Source of the DNA: Rostratula benghalensis
Lineage: Eukaryota; Chordata; Aves; Charadriiformes; Rostratulidae
Direction: 5' to 3'
Assembly: GCA_013399305.1 (NCBI GenBank)
Contig: VXAI01000013.1
Span: 8,420,196-8,484,195, forward strand
Length of the DNA: 64,000 nt
Below the pieces are notes generated by a model. That model worked only from the letters and a program-made list of their open reading frames with translations, did no database searches and was not told the DNA's origin. Positions within the stretch are counted from its first letter, which is position 1. Each line of letters begins with the position of its first letter. Below, piece by piece: positions 40,801-55,800 of this stretch. The translations under genes were made by a program, and so were the position numbers.

Positions 40801-43800
40801 TGAAGATAAAAAATGAACCAGTTTTCATGCATAATATATAATATGTATTATAATATATCTGAACATTAAGTCCCTGGTTGAGGTGTGTAATTACGAACCA
40901 TGTTAAAGATAAATATAGAAGGAGATACAATTTGTTCTAAGGGAAACAAGTCTGAAAAGGGAAGCATTTGCTTTTCTGCTGTTCTCTTTAGATAATAAAA
41001 AGACAAAGTGGAACATTTGGGTATTATTATCACTAAAAATAATTTATTTTCAAATATAAGTATTTTACATTGCAATTATGGAAGGACATGGAGTATTTAG
41101 ATGTGAATGGGATCTTCTTGTTCTGGACTCTGAAAAGAGTACACTACAATATTTTTGATAGCTGACAGTGTAAACACATCCTTATAGAGAGAAAGGGTGT
41201 CCCGGCTTCTGTTGTGCACTTTTTGTTAAGCGACATGGCAATTGGAAAAGAAAGCCAGATGTTGAACCCCAGTCTTCTGAGTCTGTATTGACCCACAAAA
41301 TTATTAATCTTATCTGAAATACCTGCAAATTAGATGAAGAGTCCCAATTCACTAAACATACAAAACAAGAATGTATCTTCTATCTCAATGCAATCTTGTG
41401 TTGAAGATATGACAATTACCCCAGTTTTCCCCTCGTCAAAAATTGCAAATACTTAGTACACCATCCATGCAAATTTAGAAAATGGATTTGGGTTGTTATA
41501 CACTTCTTGATCAACTCACTATTTGGCCAAATTCCATGCACATTTTGAAGTTCATCTGTGAACTTCAAAGACTGCAAAATAATTTTATTTACCTGTCCTG
41601 AATGAACAGGAAGGAATTGAGTATGTGGGTTTTATTTTTTTTTTGCATAGCAGTAATACAAATAGTGAACAAACTGAATTTTACTTGATAAGTAAAATGA
41701 ACTGTGGACACAGTACTGAATCTAGATTTCTACATTTGGGATGTATATGATATTACTATAAAGACTTCATAAAATCTCTGCTTTGATTTTTTAATTATAA
41801 TGAGTAAGCAAGAACCACATTGAAATGGATGGGTGTTAACATTTTTTGTGGCTAAGAGGGAGAAGTAGCCTCATTTTACAAAACTGTTCTCTGAAGTGGT
41901 GCTATCAATTAGGTTCATGAGAACATGATTTAAGTGGGTTATATTTAGGGGTGGGAAAGAATAAAGTATTGTACTAATATTTCACATATGAGCACTTTCA
42001 TCTAGATGCAGTCTGTGAATGTACTAATTTTGGCCAAGCACCAAAAGAAATTTTCTTTTGTAGACATTGTATCCAACCTTTCAGGATCTATATAGTTTCT
42101 TCTTGTGACAAGTAAAGCAGCTTTTATATGCTTCCCTGTTATTTGAATTTGCCAAGTCTGGAAGTGCTGTACAGGCAATCTGACCATGTGTAATAGGGCC
42201 AATGATCCTCAGAATGGTCTGTACTGCCCATCAGCTACTCGGGATGTATGCCATACTTGTACTACTGCAGGAAATACATGTGTGTAGACACACTTGGTGA
42301 GTTGCATGTCTGTGGTTATTAAGCTTGGAAAAGAGGTTTTCTGCAAAGGCAGTTGCTGCTAGCAGGGTTATTCCTGCAGCTTGCTTCCCACTTGCCCTCT
42401 TTTTCATTGTCTTTTCCAACCTGGGCAGAATGAAGACCTCTGGCACAAGCAGCTTGGTCCTGACCTCTGTATTTCTGGGGGCATTTTCTGATTGTACACT
42501 TGGGCTTGTGAATATGGCTGGGGAACTAAGACCCTGGGAGAAATTGTGGCTGGAAATAAGCTTCCATGAACAGCACAGTCTATCCTGCTGCCTGCTCCCA
42601 AGTCCCTCAAGGGAAATTATACCTTTGGTAAAAACCTTTTGCTATCCTAGGATTTAGCTGTTTTAGGTAACTAGAACATGTGAGGTGCCTGCTCTGTACA
42701 TACCCTCTGTCACTTCCATGACTAATAACATCCTTTTTGGATGTATGGAGAGCTGTTGGCTACTGTCTTTCTAGCTAGTCCTGCACATCCAGAGTTTGTT
42801 GATTGTAGCCTTCTTTTATGAGTGCATATTAGGAAAATGCAGTACAGATTGTATAGAAAGAAACTGAACAGGATTCTTTTCAGGTTAAGGGGCAAGCTAA
42901 AGAGATGATAAAGATTGTGTTAAAAGAGAAGATATTAATGAAGTGCTCCAAGAATCAATCCTACGCCTCAGTTTATTTAATATTTTCATTAGTGACCTTG
43001 GTACAAAAAATAGGTTTATGCTGATGAAATTTACTGAGGTAGCAAAAGTAGAAAGTATTGCCAATACAAAGGAAGATGAGGGTATCATAGAGGAAGAATT
43101 ATATGACTGTGATGACAGAATAGTATAAATGGAAGGAATGTAATAGTACTGAGTGCAAGGTCATTCATTTAAATACTAATAACGGGAATGTCTGCAGTAA
43201 GCTGAGAGCTCATTAACTGGAGATGACAGAGAAAGATCTGGTTACATTAGTTGCTCAAAGGATGACTATAAGCCATCAAAATGATGGGACTGCAAAAAGG
43301 AGATAAATATGATCTTAGGATCCATCACGAGAGTGATTTCCAAGAGACACAAGGAAATATCCACTGTGGAATTCACTGGTTACAAAACTTTCAGAATGTT
43401 GTGGGCAAATAAAGGTGTCCACCCATCAGAAACACTAATTAAAAGGAGGAAAGCAGAGAAAGGCCTATTGGTACAAACATAGCACAGGAAGTCTGGCTAA
43501 AGAGGCATGGCCTGTTCAACTTGGCAAACCAAAGGCTTAAAAAAGCTATAGTCACTGAAAATAATCACATGGGGAAGTTAAAGAATGAACTTTATATGAT
43601 AAAAGAATATCAAACCAAAATAAAATTTGTCTAGGAATGGAAATAAAAAGAAAGGTTCTTAACATTAATTTGTGATCATTCAACTTTTGGAAAACACTGC
43701 AAATAAAAATGCTGGAGATGTGAAACCTAATTGTTTTTAAGACAGAGCATTATTGGTTTATGAGATGGATTATATGATGATATGTTAAAAGAACCTAATA

Positions 43801-46800
43801 TCCAGGAAATGCTTTCTAGTCCAGGGTCTCTGTGTCTAGACTGGGCATTACCACATTCAGCAGAATTTTTAAATTAAGAAAAATCTAGTTGACTTTGGAA
43901 CAGGGCTGAGCTGTTATTTTCTAGCTATGCAACATTGACTGTGATAGAGCCACAATCCTTACAGACTCAAATGTTAGTGTAATACATATACAACATGCAA
44001 AGATTAACCAAAATGGAAAAATACTTCAATAGCATGTGGTCATGTAAGTGTAATTCTGTCATAACACAGAGCTGCCTAGGGATGACAGGTGAACAGGCAC
44101 AGAAAACCCTTATTCATGTATTTTATTATCATACTAAGAATCCCACTCTTTTGTTCCTGGAAGATATGGAAATGCTATTTGGTTCAAGACTCCCTTAAAA
44201 TTTCATTGTATTTACCAATAGCTGCCATGCTATGGGATTTGGAATGCCGTATTTCCTGGCTTAGTAATGTTTTTGCTTTAAAAAAAATACCCACATGACT
44301 TAGTATGAGAGACTGCAATTTGTAATCTCAGTTGTCCATTTCTAGACATCTATGTGGGTAACAAACCCTTAATATTTGCCACACAGTCCTGCCCACAAAG
44401 CAGTTCAGACCCAAGTATTGAATATAACAAGCTGCTCTGGATGAGGCCGTTACAGTACTTGCCTTGGATACTGCCAGCAAGCATGAGGTCACAGGCTCCT
44501 GCGAGGTGCTGTTGAGCTCAAGCCAGGCACTTGCTCAGGTACTTTAGCTGAAGTTTGCTTTTATAATTGGTCTAAGCTTCAAAGTTGAGCATCTTTCAGG
44601 ACTGACCCCAGTGAATGGAAATGCTCATGTTCCAGTCTTTGCACACATGCGTTGAAGATCCCATGACACTTTACACAAAAGGAAGAACGTTAACCCCAAT
44701 GTCCTTGCCAAATGCTAACTTTGTTAATTACAGTCTGCTTTCTTTAATTCTCCTTGCAGTTTTAATTAGATATGGTATTATTCTCTTCCTGTACCACATT
44801 GTCACTGGTTATTCCCACTTAACTATTTGCTGTGTTAAAGGTTGTTAATCTTTTGTCCAAAGCTGGCTGCATTTTAGAAGCAGGAAAATGGCTAATTATA
44901 TAGCGCTATTTTTACTGTGTATGTGCTCACCCCATATGAGCCCCTTGCATCTAAATTCTCAGACACACACAGAAATATATGTATCATGAGTGGAAAGGCT
45001 GGAAATTATGTGACTTACCATGACTTTTTAGAACAACACAGGAGTGAACCAATATAGCTCATGACACCTGCAGGATAAATAGATTATTTCCTGGGACTTA
45101 TGAATTTTCATACCCAAATATCTGCATTTCTACATCTCTAAACTGAAAGCAAGAAGATGCTTTGGATGCAGAGTAATCAGCTGGAGTTCTCAAGTGCTTT
45201 GGGATTCATCTGATTTGACAGTGCTATATAATTGGAAGATCATCATTGTGCACATATCATATAATTAAGCCATTGCAAATGATTTGTACTTTCAGTAAGA
45301 TTGCATTGAATTTTTGTAAGATTACTTCAATGTATATATTTATCTTGTAATATAGACCTGGAAGCTATTTGAAGCCTCAGTACTGAAAAAAACTTTCCCC
45401 ACTTCCATGGCATTGTAAGAAATAAATTGCATTATGGTGTATGGGGTTTTAGAGTGCATCCAAACAACTAGATGTATTTTTACACACAATTTCTATAATA
45501 TATTCTGCTATCTATTCTAATTTTGTAATTTAAAAATCAGTTATTTCCCAGATGTCCAAACTTCTAAAAGAGCTTCCTGCTTTGACAGGCAAAAAAACCC
45601 CCTATCTTTCCTCATGTTGTGTCAAAATTGGCCAATTTCTATTTTAAGATTGTTCTCAGTGTTCAGTAACATTAGCAAGGAAATTCCTTGGGATTTTTCA
45701 TGCTTAATATCAATGCAGGGGAAATTCAGGTAGAGAATTTCAGCAGGATACTTTGATACATTTTTTACTTTGTATTTTTAAAACTCCCCCATAATCAGAA
45801 ATGTCATTATTTACCAAGAAAGATCCAGTCTGGTTTGCTTTGTTATTCTTATGTAATTTTTAAAGTAAGAGTTCATTTGGAAATTTTTACATTAGGAGTA
45901 CAATGAAGTTTCATGAGAACTTGTGGAAAGCTTTAGAGTCAGTAAGAAGAAACCGAGGTGATTCAGTTCACTCCAAGTGTCCAAGACAGGTCAGATTAAT
46001 CGCTCCCTATTTCTTCTCCCTCTCCTAAATCCTGACGTTGAGAGTTATTCCTTCCACACTAATTCATAGCAGATTGTTCCATGTGTCCCCTTTTCTGTAG
46101 GAAAGAAGCGACTGTCAAAGGTAGCCTAATTTACTGATGCTTTATACTCACTTTGCCCTACTCTAAGGGTGAAAATGCTGTGCTGGTAACTGAGAATGAA
46201 AGCAGTGTGTCCAAGGGAGACCGTCAGTGGCTCTATCCAGTAAGAAGTCACTTACCCAACACAGTGGCCATTACAGTATATTGCAGATTTGTACTAAACA
46301 CACAGGAGGATAGAGGCAGTTGACAGTGCAATTGGCACAACTGCTTTTGTACCGAGCAGAATCACACAGACATAGGCTGAAAGGAGGCAGCAAACCAAAG
46401 TCTGGAAAAGACACGGGTATGAAGAGAAGAACCTTTTTTTTTTTTTTCTTTTTTTTAAATGTCCTTTTTACAACCAGGTGAGTAAGATGTTTATTCTGTT
46501 ATCCAGTCCTTCAGTGCAATGAGCGTGAAGATGACAGACTTCGGGAAGGTCAAACCATTCTCCATTGCCAGAAAGTAACCTACCTAGGGATTGTTTCAAA
46601 TGGTAGTATCTTTCACACCTGTGAAAGTTTCAATCAGAAAGACAGATTCTGCACCCTGGAAATTAGTCCTTTCAGATAGGTAAATGAGTGAGAATTTTGT
46701 GGGCTCTCTGTGACAGTGCTGTTGAATAGGGTTATTCTCTGATGTCCAAGTTCTGGAGAATAATTTAGGACAGTTAACATTAGATCAAAGTTTCTCTTTA

Positions 46801-49800
46801 ATGGCATGGCGTAACACTGATTTTGACACTCTTAGTGATTAACACATACGTGAATCACTCTAATTAGTGAGGTTATAAGATTGTAGCCATCAGTAGATGA
46901 ATAACTTGGGTTTGGGTTTCATTTTCATCATCTCCACATGGGAGTTATGACTCTGCTTTCCTAATGACTGATAAAAATTGCAAAATGATGAGTGGAAAAA
47001 CGCTGGAGACCATCTGTGTAAAACAAAGATGATGTGGGACATTTGGGAAAATATTTCATGCCTTTCACTGCTCGATGGAAGTATTAGTGCAGGCAGACAT
47101 AGACCACAGTCTGATGCTTGCAGCCCTGGCTGTGTGGGATGACACTGTCCCAGCAGTTCTGCTGATGGAAGGAAGTGTGTGAGCTCTTATCACTCCAGCC
47201 ATCAGCAGCTGAATTATATGGAAGGACCTTCATCAACTGTGTAACCAAATTAATTTGAAATGGCTACCTTTGGCTTTGAGTTGAGTTTACTCACCCTCTT
47301 TTGAACCCTCATACACTTCTGAAGTTTCATATGTGTTAGTATTATTTCTTCATTACCAGCTAATTAATTACCATTGACATTCATGACCTTTTCTTTTGGA
47401 TCTGGGTGTTGCTTGAATTCACACCTTTGTGGGCAGACTATAGAAATTTAACTATATTTCAAGGATAAAGAAGAATTACTGCTTGAAAATTAGAAGTAAT
47501 CAATGATGTATCTCAAGTGTTTGTGTCAAACTGTGGTTTACAATTCTGATTTTTTTCATTAACGGTATGATAATCTTTTATATTACTGCCAGTTTCATGA
47601 AAATTATGGATTTATGTACACAGCTGTTCGAGATATGTAAAATATGATAGATATAGATTTCTCATTTATTAGACTATATTTTTTTCAGTGGTTAATATTT
47701 CCTAGCATTTCAAAAAAGGTAGCCTAAGCCACATGAGAGCCTTATCCAAAGTCCACTGGAGTAAGCGTAGGAGTCACATTGACTCTCATTTTTTATATTA
47801 GCAGTGAACATGAAAATTCTGTTTTTATATAATTTCAATTTCATTTACACGACTGTGGGAAGTCATAAAATATGTGTGCAGCGCTAATATGGGAATACTT
47901 TTTAAGCATAGTTATACTAACCCTGGAACAAAGAAAATGCAAAGGTCAAGCTGCAGTGAATTCTGTAACACTTGTCAGTTTACCACTCTGGAATGAAACA
48001 AAGGTGCTTAACGTGCAAATGCGCTTAGTGGTCAAATCCTGCATATTAAACGTAGCTTGTTCTTGAGTAATACTCAATTGAATTCCAAACATTCTTTAAA
48101 AAAGTATTTTTATTGAGAGATCAAATATGTAAGAAGATTTTCAAAACTGACTTGGTGTTGTGATTTCTAACGGTATTTAAGAATTGTCAGTTCTCCTAAT
48201 GAATAAACCTCTAGAAATATGAGCACATTATTTATGTTTATTCAAAAAGATTTCTGATTGCTTAATTTCATTGTGGGTTACACAACCAGGAGAATTTAAC
48301 ACAAACTAGGTTCTCAGATAATTTAGTAAATTTATTAATTTAGTAAAATTATTATTTAAAAAACCCCCAAACTATTTACAGTTTCAGATTAATGGGAAAA
48401 TATAGCAAGCACTACCATGGAAAAGTTTCACAGTAAGCAAGTCATTGGGAAAGTGTCTCCATTCCAAATAATTTGTGGTGAATCTCACACTCTCTATGAA
48501 AAGAAAAATGATCAGTGTCTAAAAAAAATTGGTTCTCAGCAGGCCTATGGTTGGTATTTAGGTGACCTGCCTGAAAAATTCCAGGGTGTTTCAGCATCCA
48601 TGGCTGCAAGGCAGATCTTTAAAAACATGTTTTCTTGTCTATGAAAACCAATTTTCTTAAATAACTCGTAATTTCATTCCATTCCTTTTTTATCTCAGGT
48701 CAGTTGTTTTACTCACAATTTTTCTCACACTCTTCACCCCCTTTTCCCTCCATTTTTGTTTCTTGGCCATCTGGACCCAAACTCAGTGTCTGAGTCCTTG
48801 TATCTTGACCCTAAAATAAATAAAAAAACCCCAACTGTATAACCTTTATAAGCATAATAAAATGAAAAAAAAAATATTGCTCTTAGTTCCTTAAAAAGCA
48901 GTAAGACAGTAAATCTTTTGGTGGACCTGGATTTGGAGTGTTTTTGGAAATCTGTTTTCACATGAACATACAGAAGTATAAAAGATAATGATCAGTATGG
49001 AAAGATTGGTTACACGGTTGTAGAAATTGAACAAATACTGAACTGTTCTTTACTAAACTTCTACATACTTTACAGTTATTTCAGATATGTAAGATTATTC
49101 AAGTAAAAGTAATATTTGCAATTTGTAATTATCTGGAATCCATAGAGACAGACTTTAGCCTTACTTCTTTTTAAGTGCATTGTATGGCTTTATTTAAATA
49201 ATGTTATATTACATTTTGGAAGGCAATAAAGATAATGGTATACATGATCATATAAGTTATGCATCTTTAAACCATTAGGTTATCTGGTCTCTACTGACAA
49301 CAGCACAGTTGCTTTCCTTAAATCATATTATTTGATGTTTTGTCCACTCTAATTTTAACTATTGCACCTAACTGGGTCACTGAATCTTTGTACTGCTAAA
49401 CTAGGTGCAGTATGAAGTATGAATTTAGAGTTTAGTGATGCAGCTAAAAAATCACTGGGGAGTAGGTCAAACCCAGCAAGGTTATTTTTTCTTTCAACCT
49501 AATTCTTGACTGAAGTGCAGTTTTGATAATCCTGTTATTGGAAAATGTGGTATAGAAGTAACTAAAAAACAGACACTGGGGGCTATATCCTGCCATCACT
49601 CTGCATCTGAAACCAACACAAAGAGCACTTAGAAAGATGCTTGTGGAACAGTGGCCGACTGTGACCCTTCACTTTCATTTTTACTTAAAAGTACATAATG
49701 GAAAACTTTCCCTTTTGACACATATGCACAACTCCTTCTAAAGAATACCAGGTCACATTTTTAAAAAAATGAGCTTTTTGTATTTATGTTTTTTTAATCT

Positions 49801-52800
49801 TTTAAGTCTTTAATTTATTTTATTTTATTTTTTTTCCTTATTCTTCTTCCCCTCCCTTACCCCTCAAGCTATCTAGCAGCATTTTGGATATATATAACAG
49901 TGACCAGGGAATGGCACCAGCTAACATGGGTCTCACAAATGCTTCTTGCCCAGCTAACCTACCAGTAAAAAGGGAACTCACAGGTAAAAGAAATCCGAGA
50001 TTTTAGTATTTTATAATTTCAGAAGTGATGAAGTTTCTTCTAAAAGTTGAATAAATCTTGCCCATGAAATAAATCTCTATAATTAATTTCCTGAGAAGTT
50101 TAAAATGTATAGTTTCATTTAAGGTAAAGAACAATAACCAAGAAGTATTTTCTTTCTTTTCCCCTCTTCAGCAATTCAGAAACCATGGTGGGTTTTTTTT
50201 GAACCCGTGATATTTTTGAACATCATGCTTCTAATAAAGCTAAATATTTTAGGAAACATAGTGGATTCTTCCACATATTGGCTCCTGATCAACTGTATAA
50301 ATAAATTATCATCCATTAAATTTGTTCCTGGCTAAAATAAATAGTTCTTTTAAAAGCTTACAATAAGGCTATTCAAGGTAAATCTATATTAGTAGATTAA
50401 CAACTTGAAAAGTTACATTCAGTTAATCCAAAGAATGCTAACAACCATGTACAGTTTATTAGTGTCACTTAGAGGAAAGAGCGAGTTTGTTCAATATCTT
50501 ACAAATATGATTAACTCTTGCATTATGGGATATACAAATCTGTATGCACATTCGTGTATTGTTAGTTTTATCCTTATACAGCAAATAAGAGAAAAATACC
50601 CCTTCATATCATTTCTGTGTTCTTAAATAAAAAATGTGTAATGAAGAAATCTTAAACAACCTGCCAGACTGCTCAAAAATTTAGTACTTGTACAATATAG
50701 ATTTGCTTATGATCTTGTTTAATAATAAAAAGAGTAATGAAGTAAAAAGACTAGAAGCCTGCTCTTTGTGACAAGAGGCCATTTTTAAAAGGTGAAAGAA
50801 GTACTGGAATTGCAACTTAAGGACTATTTTAATAAATGTTTCTTTCTGTCAGAAGCAGATACAAGAGCAATGGCAAAGGAGAGACAAAAAAAGGATAACC
50901 ACAATCTCAGTAAGTATATGTTCATCTTCCATCTCATTAAATGAAATGTAAGGAGAATGCAAAAATAATATATTAGCTACCATGTCTGCATTCTTTTTCT
51001 AGATCAGCATCTTACCGTGGTAATCAAATTGAACTCAGTCTGTAAACACAGCCAACCATACAGCTTTCTTCCCTGAAATTAATTTCTGTCTCAATATTTT
51101 CTTTTGAAATAGTTTGCATATTTTAATAAATTTCTTTCTAGATCTTCTCCTGGTCCTATATTTTTATTCTAGTTGTACACGTATCCTCCACTAGAACATG
51201 TTATTTGACATTGTCTTTAAGAATGACAGCGCAAAACAGACAGGAAAGGAGGCAGATGATAAGAAAAAAAAACCCCAAAGATCCAGCCTCCTCACACCTT
51301 ACTTCCTGAAGCATCCAAATGTGAGGCTATATCTCTTTGTGCATGATGGGAAGGAAAGAAACATTTAAAGAGGATATCAGACAACTTCTAAATGCTAGTT
51401 AAGCACTTAAACTTGTGGAAGTCATATGTCACAAAAGGAGGTCAGGGCAGGACTGAGTGAGACACATGATGTTCTGACTCTGCTCTGATACACAAACTCC
51501 CTAATCTCTGTAGTCTGTGATCCACTTCCCTTCCCTTTACGGAAAACAGTGCAGCCATATACAGATATTAAACATTTCAGTTATAAAGGAATAGTCTTCT
51601 CTAGTTCAGTATCTAAGTATTAAACTTATAGAAATAAAAAACTTTTTGGTTTCTCCAGAATATTAACAAAAAAAGGAAAAAAGAGTCCTTTTTATTGCTG
51701 AAAGAAGATTGCCTATAAAATTAGGCAATTTTTCCCTCTAAAGAATAATTTGAAACAAAAAGTCTGAAACATTCTCTTTGGATATTATTGAATAAAGCAG
51801 TTAAATCTTCCAGTTCTCTTTTCCACTTTTTTCCCCAGCAGAAATAGTCTGTGAATTTAAACCTAAATTTGTAATTATTTAACTGTCACTACATCTTTGT
51901 TCTCTGGCTACTACATAATCTTCAAGTGATTTATGACTTCACTAGCATGAAATTGTGTACCTGGATGTATCCACTGGTACAGTGAGCTACCAAACATGAA
52001 GAGCAATTTTCTGCTACTTAAGATTTTCCAGAAGTCATCGTTATTTCTGCCTATGATTTTTTATAGATTACAAACAGAATATGTATATATTTATGCTTGT
52101 TGCTAGCATATCTTCTCTGAAGTTCAAATGCAGCTGCTGCCCTTCTTGTTTAGGAAAAAATTGGTAGTTTTGCTGAACTAGGAAATGTGATGGACGGGAG
52201 CTATCTGGAACTTTGAGGAGAGAGACAGGACCAAGAGTACATTAGAGATGCCTGGTCTTACTGTTGCCTCCACTGTCTATTTTGGCTCCGGGATCATCAC
52301 TCCTGAACACAGAAGACATGGCTGAGAACTGTCCCTCACCACTGGCAACTGAGCTGATGGCACATAACATCTCCTCTTGTTTAGCTCCAGGTGTATACTT
52401 AAAAGTTCAAAGTCTCTCTGGAGATGGCTCTACTATCTGATGGCTTGGACATATAAATGTATTTACATATATAAGCTTTGTTAGTGGGATTTACTCTTTT
52501 ATGAATGCAAGATTTTTTAGCGGTGGTCTGAAAAATCAGGGCTTGGAATTTGATCTGAATTATGTAATCGTGTTTTGGGTTGAATTTAGGTCCACATTTT
52601 GCACAAATGTTCCTGTACCTCCTCATACCAAGGAGAAACTGGAGAAAAACTACTTTTTGAAAGGTTAAATCCTCGATGAAACCATGTAAAGGAATTAAGG
52701 TCTAAGAAATAGAACCCCATCTTCACGTGACAGGAAGTGCTTAAACTGTTACTAAATGTTGGGGGGGGGTGTTTTTGTGTGTGTGTGTGTTGGAAGTTGG

Positions 52801-55800
52801 GGGGGGGGGGTTCGTTTTCTTTTTTTTTTTTTTTTAAACAAAGAATTAAGTGGGTGTGATTTTTGTTTGCTATATGATCTGTACACATGGATGAGAGGAG
52901 CATATATCCCATCTGCCCATGTTCTCATCTGGCCTACGTGGGTCAGCTCTGGTCAGACAGAATATAGTGTCATTACCATACCAAGCCCAAGATAAGAGCT
53001 TCCCAGAAGCAAGGGATAACAGAAATGTCTCAATGAAATGCTAGTGATGAACCAAAGTTGAATCCTGTCCTGAATTCAGGGGATTTGGATTGAAACAAAA
53101 TATTATGAGGAAGGTGGGGGAGAAAGGTGAGACTTCACACCAGTAGAATGTCACTGCTGGTCTTCCATAGCAGCAGTACAGTGGGACTACTTTCTCACTA
53201 TATATACTTTCTATATCACAATTAGATACAAAAAAATTTTCAAAGCCATGAGCAGTCCTTTGGGCTTATCCACTAGAAAATGTGAGGTTTCTGCATATAA
53301 AAGGTGGAGAAAAAATGGTGAGGAAGCAGAGGAGAATTGTCTCTAAATTAGTGAAATGGGACGTAGGAAGGTGACAGTCCTTTTATACAGAGAAGAGACA
53401 CACACTCCAGTCTGGATACCAGTCCAATGCTGATGAAGTGGACTGAAAGCATGGAAAAGGAGAATTAATTTTAAGAAGCTTATCTTCCTTTTTCTTCCTT
53501 TCTAAGTAAACTGCAAGTAAGCAAACATACCATACATATTTTGTCTTAGGAAAAGCAGAAACTTAAATACAGAAAAGTTTTTTCCATTGTTTACATAAGT
53601 TTTTTCTTCATTTTCTGTGTGCTTTAAAAGTTATTGTAAATAAGCTTGTGCTATTTCATCAAAGGAAAAAAATGTACTGGGGTGAAGTGTTTCTGGTATG
53701 CAATCTTTCTCCATTTCACTAAAGGAATATGGTTGCAGATGTGTTCCCTCTGTGGTTTGCAATGCTGACAACAGTTGATAAGGGAGAGTGAAGCTGTTAA
53801 TTGTGATTGGTAGCAGGAGTTCTGCCAAAATATGAAATGCTGGATGTGCCCCTGTTGAAGTTATCAGCAAAACTCAAGTAAGCTGAAAGCCCTGTTGTGG
53901 GGAAGCAGGGTGAAGATAGGATATGTAAACATAAGAGAAAAACAAGTATTATCTCACATTCAGAGGATGCGTGACTGTTTGTCTCTCTGTGAGTCTAGCT
54001 GTAAATGGGTGGAAAACCTACAGGCAGAGTAAGATACAGAAATGATACTAATCATGGAGTAAGTTAGAGATGGGTAAGAGATCATGCTGGGATTTCTATT
54101 TGAGGAAGAAATTTTCTGTACATTGACTGGCTTGTTTTAAACTAATTAAAATGTTTTACGCTGAATTTTTCCAAGAATATTTCACCATAAAAATAGTAAC
54201 TGTTTCTTTTTAACAGTTGAGAGAAGAAGGAGGTATAATATTAATTACCGAATCAAGGAGCTTGGCACACTCATCCCCAAGTCTAATGATCCGTGAGTTC
54301 AACAGTCTTTCCTATAATAATGTTTATAGTCTAAATACAGGGGGAGACAAAAAGACAGTTGAATATACTGGCTATAGGATTGAGTAATGGGATACAAAAT
54401 CCTCCATGCCAAGTCACTGGCTCAGATCAGGCTGTTAAAGTAACCAATCTTTTTGGTGCCTGTTGGGAAAACGTCAGTGAAAGATAAAATGAAAGAAATT
54501 CCAGGGTGTTTAAGAGAGACTGCCACAACAGGGAAAACAAAACAAAACAAAACAAAAGACCCAACCAACCAAAACAACAAACAAAACTCAAAAGAAGAAA
54601 AAAGATAAACCAATTAACAGAAAGTCCAGCTCTCTGTCCCTGGGAGCAATTGTGTGGTGTCTCTAGAGAAGGAAGAAGTGATACCTTCAGCCCTTGTCAT
54701 GGGCCCTCTAGTGGGATAAAAGAAAATGCATGTTGTCACTGTCTGCCCTTTGCCTAAGAAAAAAATAAAATCAGCTTAAGAGTCTGTAGACCGAGCATTT
54801 TTCAGAAGTCCACCACTCAGTGCAGGAAAAACAACAGTCTAAAATGTAAGGATAAAAATAATAATTGCTATAATAATAGCATTTTATACTGATGCATATA
54901 CTTACAGTAACACAAAATGCATATTCCTTAAACTATACCTGCATTCCCTTAAAGCTTATATTTGTCATCAATATAAAAAAGCCATCTCGGCAGGAAATCC
55001 TATTGCAGGATTAGCAATAACAATCCAGTGTGATATTTAATGCTGAACTTTAGCCTTAGATTTTTCATGTCACTCAGGGAAGCCTTAAGACCATGCACTA
55101 GCATGATTGTGACTCGCATAAAATTGATTATACAGATTTTGTCTTCATCATTTGCATGTCAATACAGACCGGCATGATACTTCAAATGAAAACATCTATT
55201 GATATTTCAGCCTTTTTTTATTTTTTTTTTCCTTTGGACTAAGAAACTCTTGATTATATTAAGGATTTCTGTAACAATACAAAGCTGTGTGAGACTTACA
55301 TAAGTACAAGGTTGGCATAACAAGCCACTTGGATTGGTATCACCAGAGAGAAAGTTAACTTACTGCATCTCTTTTAGAGAAATCACAAACTTGTCTCCTT
55401 CTACAACACTGACCCAAGATTAGATAAATGGGCATCTCCCTGTTATTAATATAGAATTAAGTATTACAGCTGAGTTAAAATATGAAGCTCTTTAAGTACC
55501 TAAATAAAATTTTGGCCACTGTGTTCTGCTTCAAACACAGACTAGTAGAGGAATTTCAATTTTCCCAGTGTGTCTTTTAGTATTCAAGACCATTTGGGCA
55601 AATAATTGAAAGATTTCTCAGAAAAACAGTGGATGGCACTGTTGGTTTGTAGCTATAAAGCAATAATGGAAGCAAGTTATACTGCAATTAGAGATGGGCA
55701 TGAGGTACAAATTCCAGTTGTGATTTTTGATTGCCTGCAGAGGTGTTTCAGTTACATGAGTTGGTCTGGATTCAGTTTTAGTTTATGAGCTTATTCAAAA

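Larger units (their letters stand above)
31248..49868 (+). other. TFEC: TFEC intron (18621 bp)
   Basis: This is the longest intron in the window, flanked by GTAAGT and CCTCAAG and phase 0. It contains CR1 fragments at 33.2-33.5 and 42.9-43.8 kb, a 26-base tandem duplication at 35125-35176, the candidate cassette exon at 37663-37899 and possible old repeats near 47.7-48.1 kb. An open frame of 110 codons at 42325-42657 was not recognised. No known nested gene was identified. Confidence 0.9.

Noticed and set aside
42325..42657. 110-codon open frame on the plus strand starting [13 protein letters not shown]
   Set aside because: It has no recognisable domain and sits just before an ancient LINE in a large intron. 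There is no clear acceptor and donor pair in a fitting phase.
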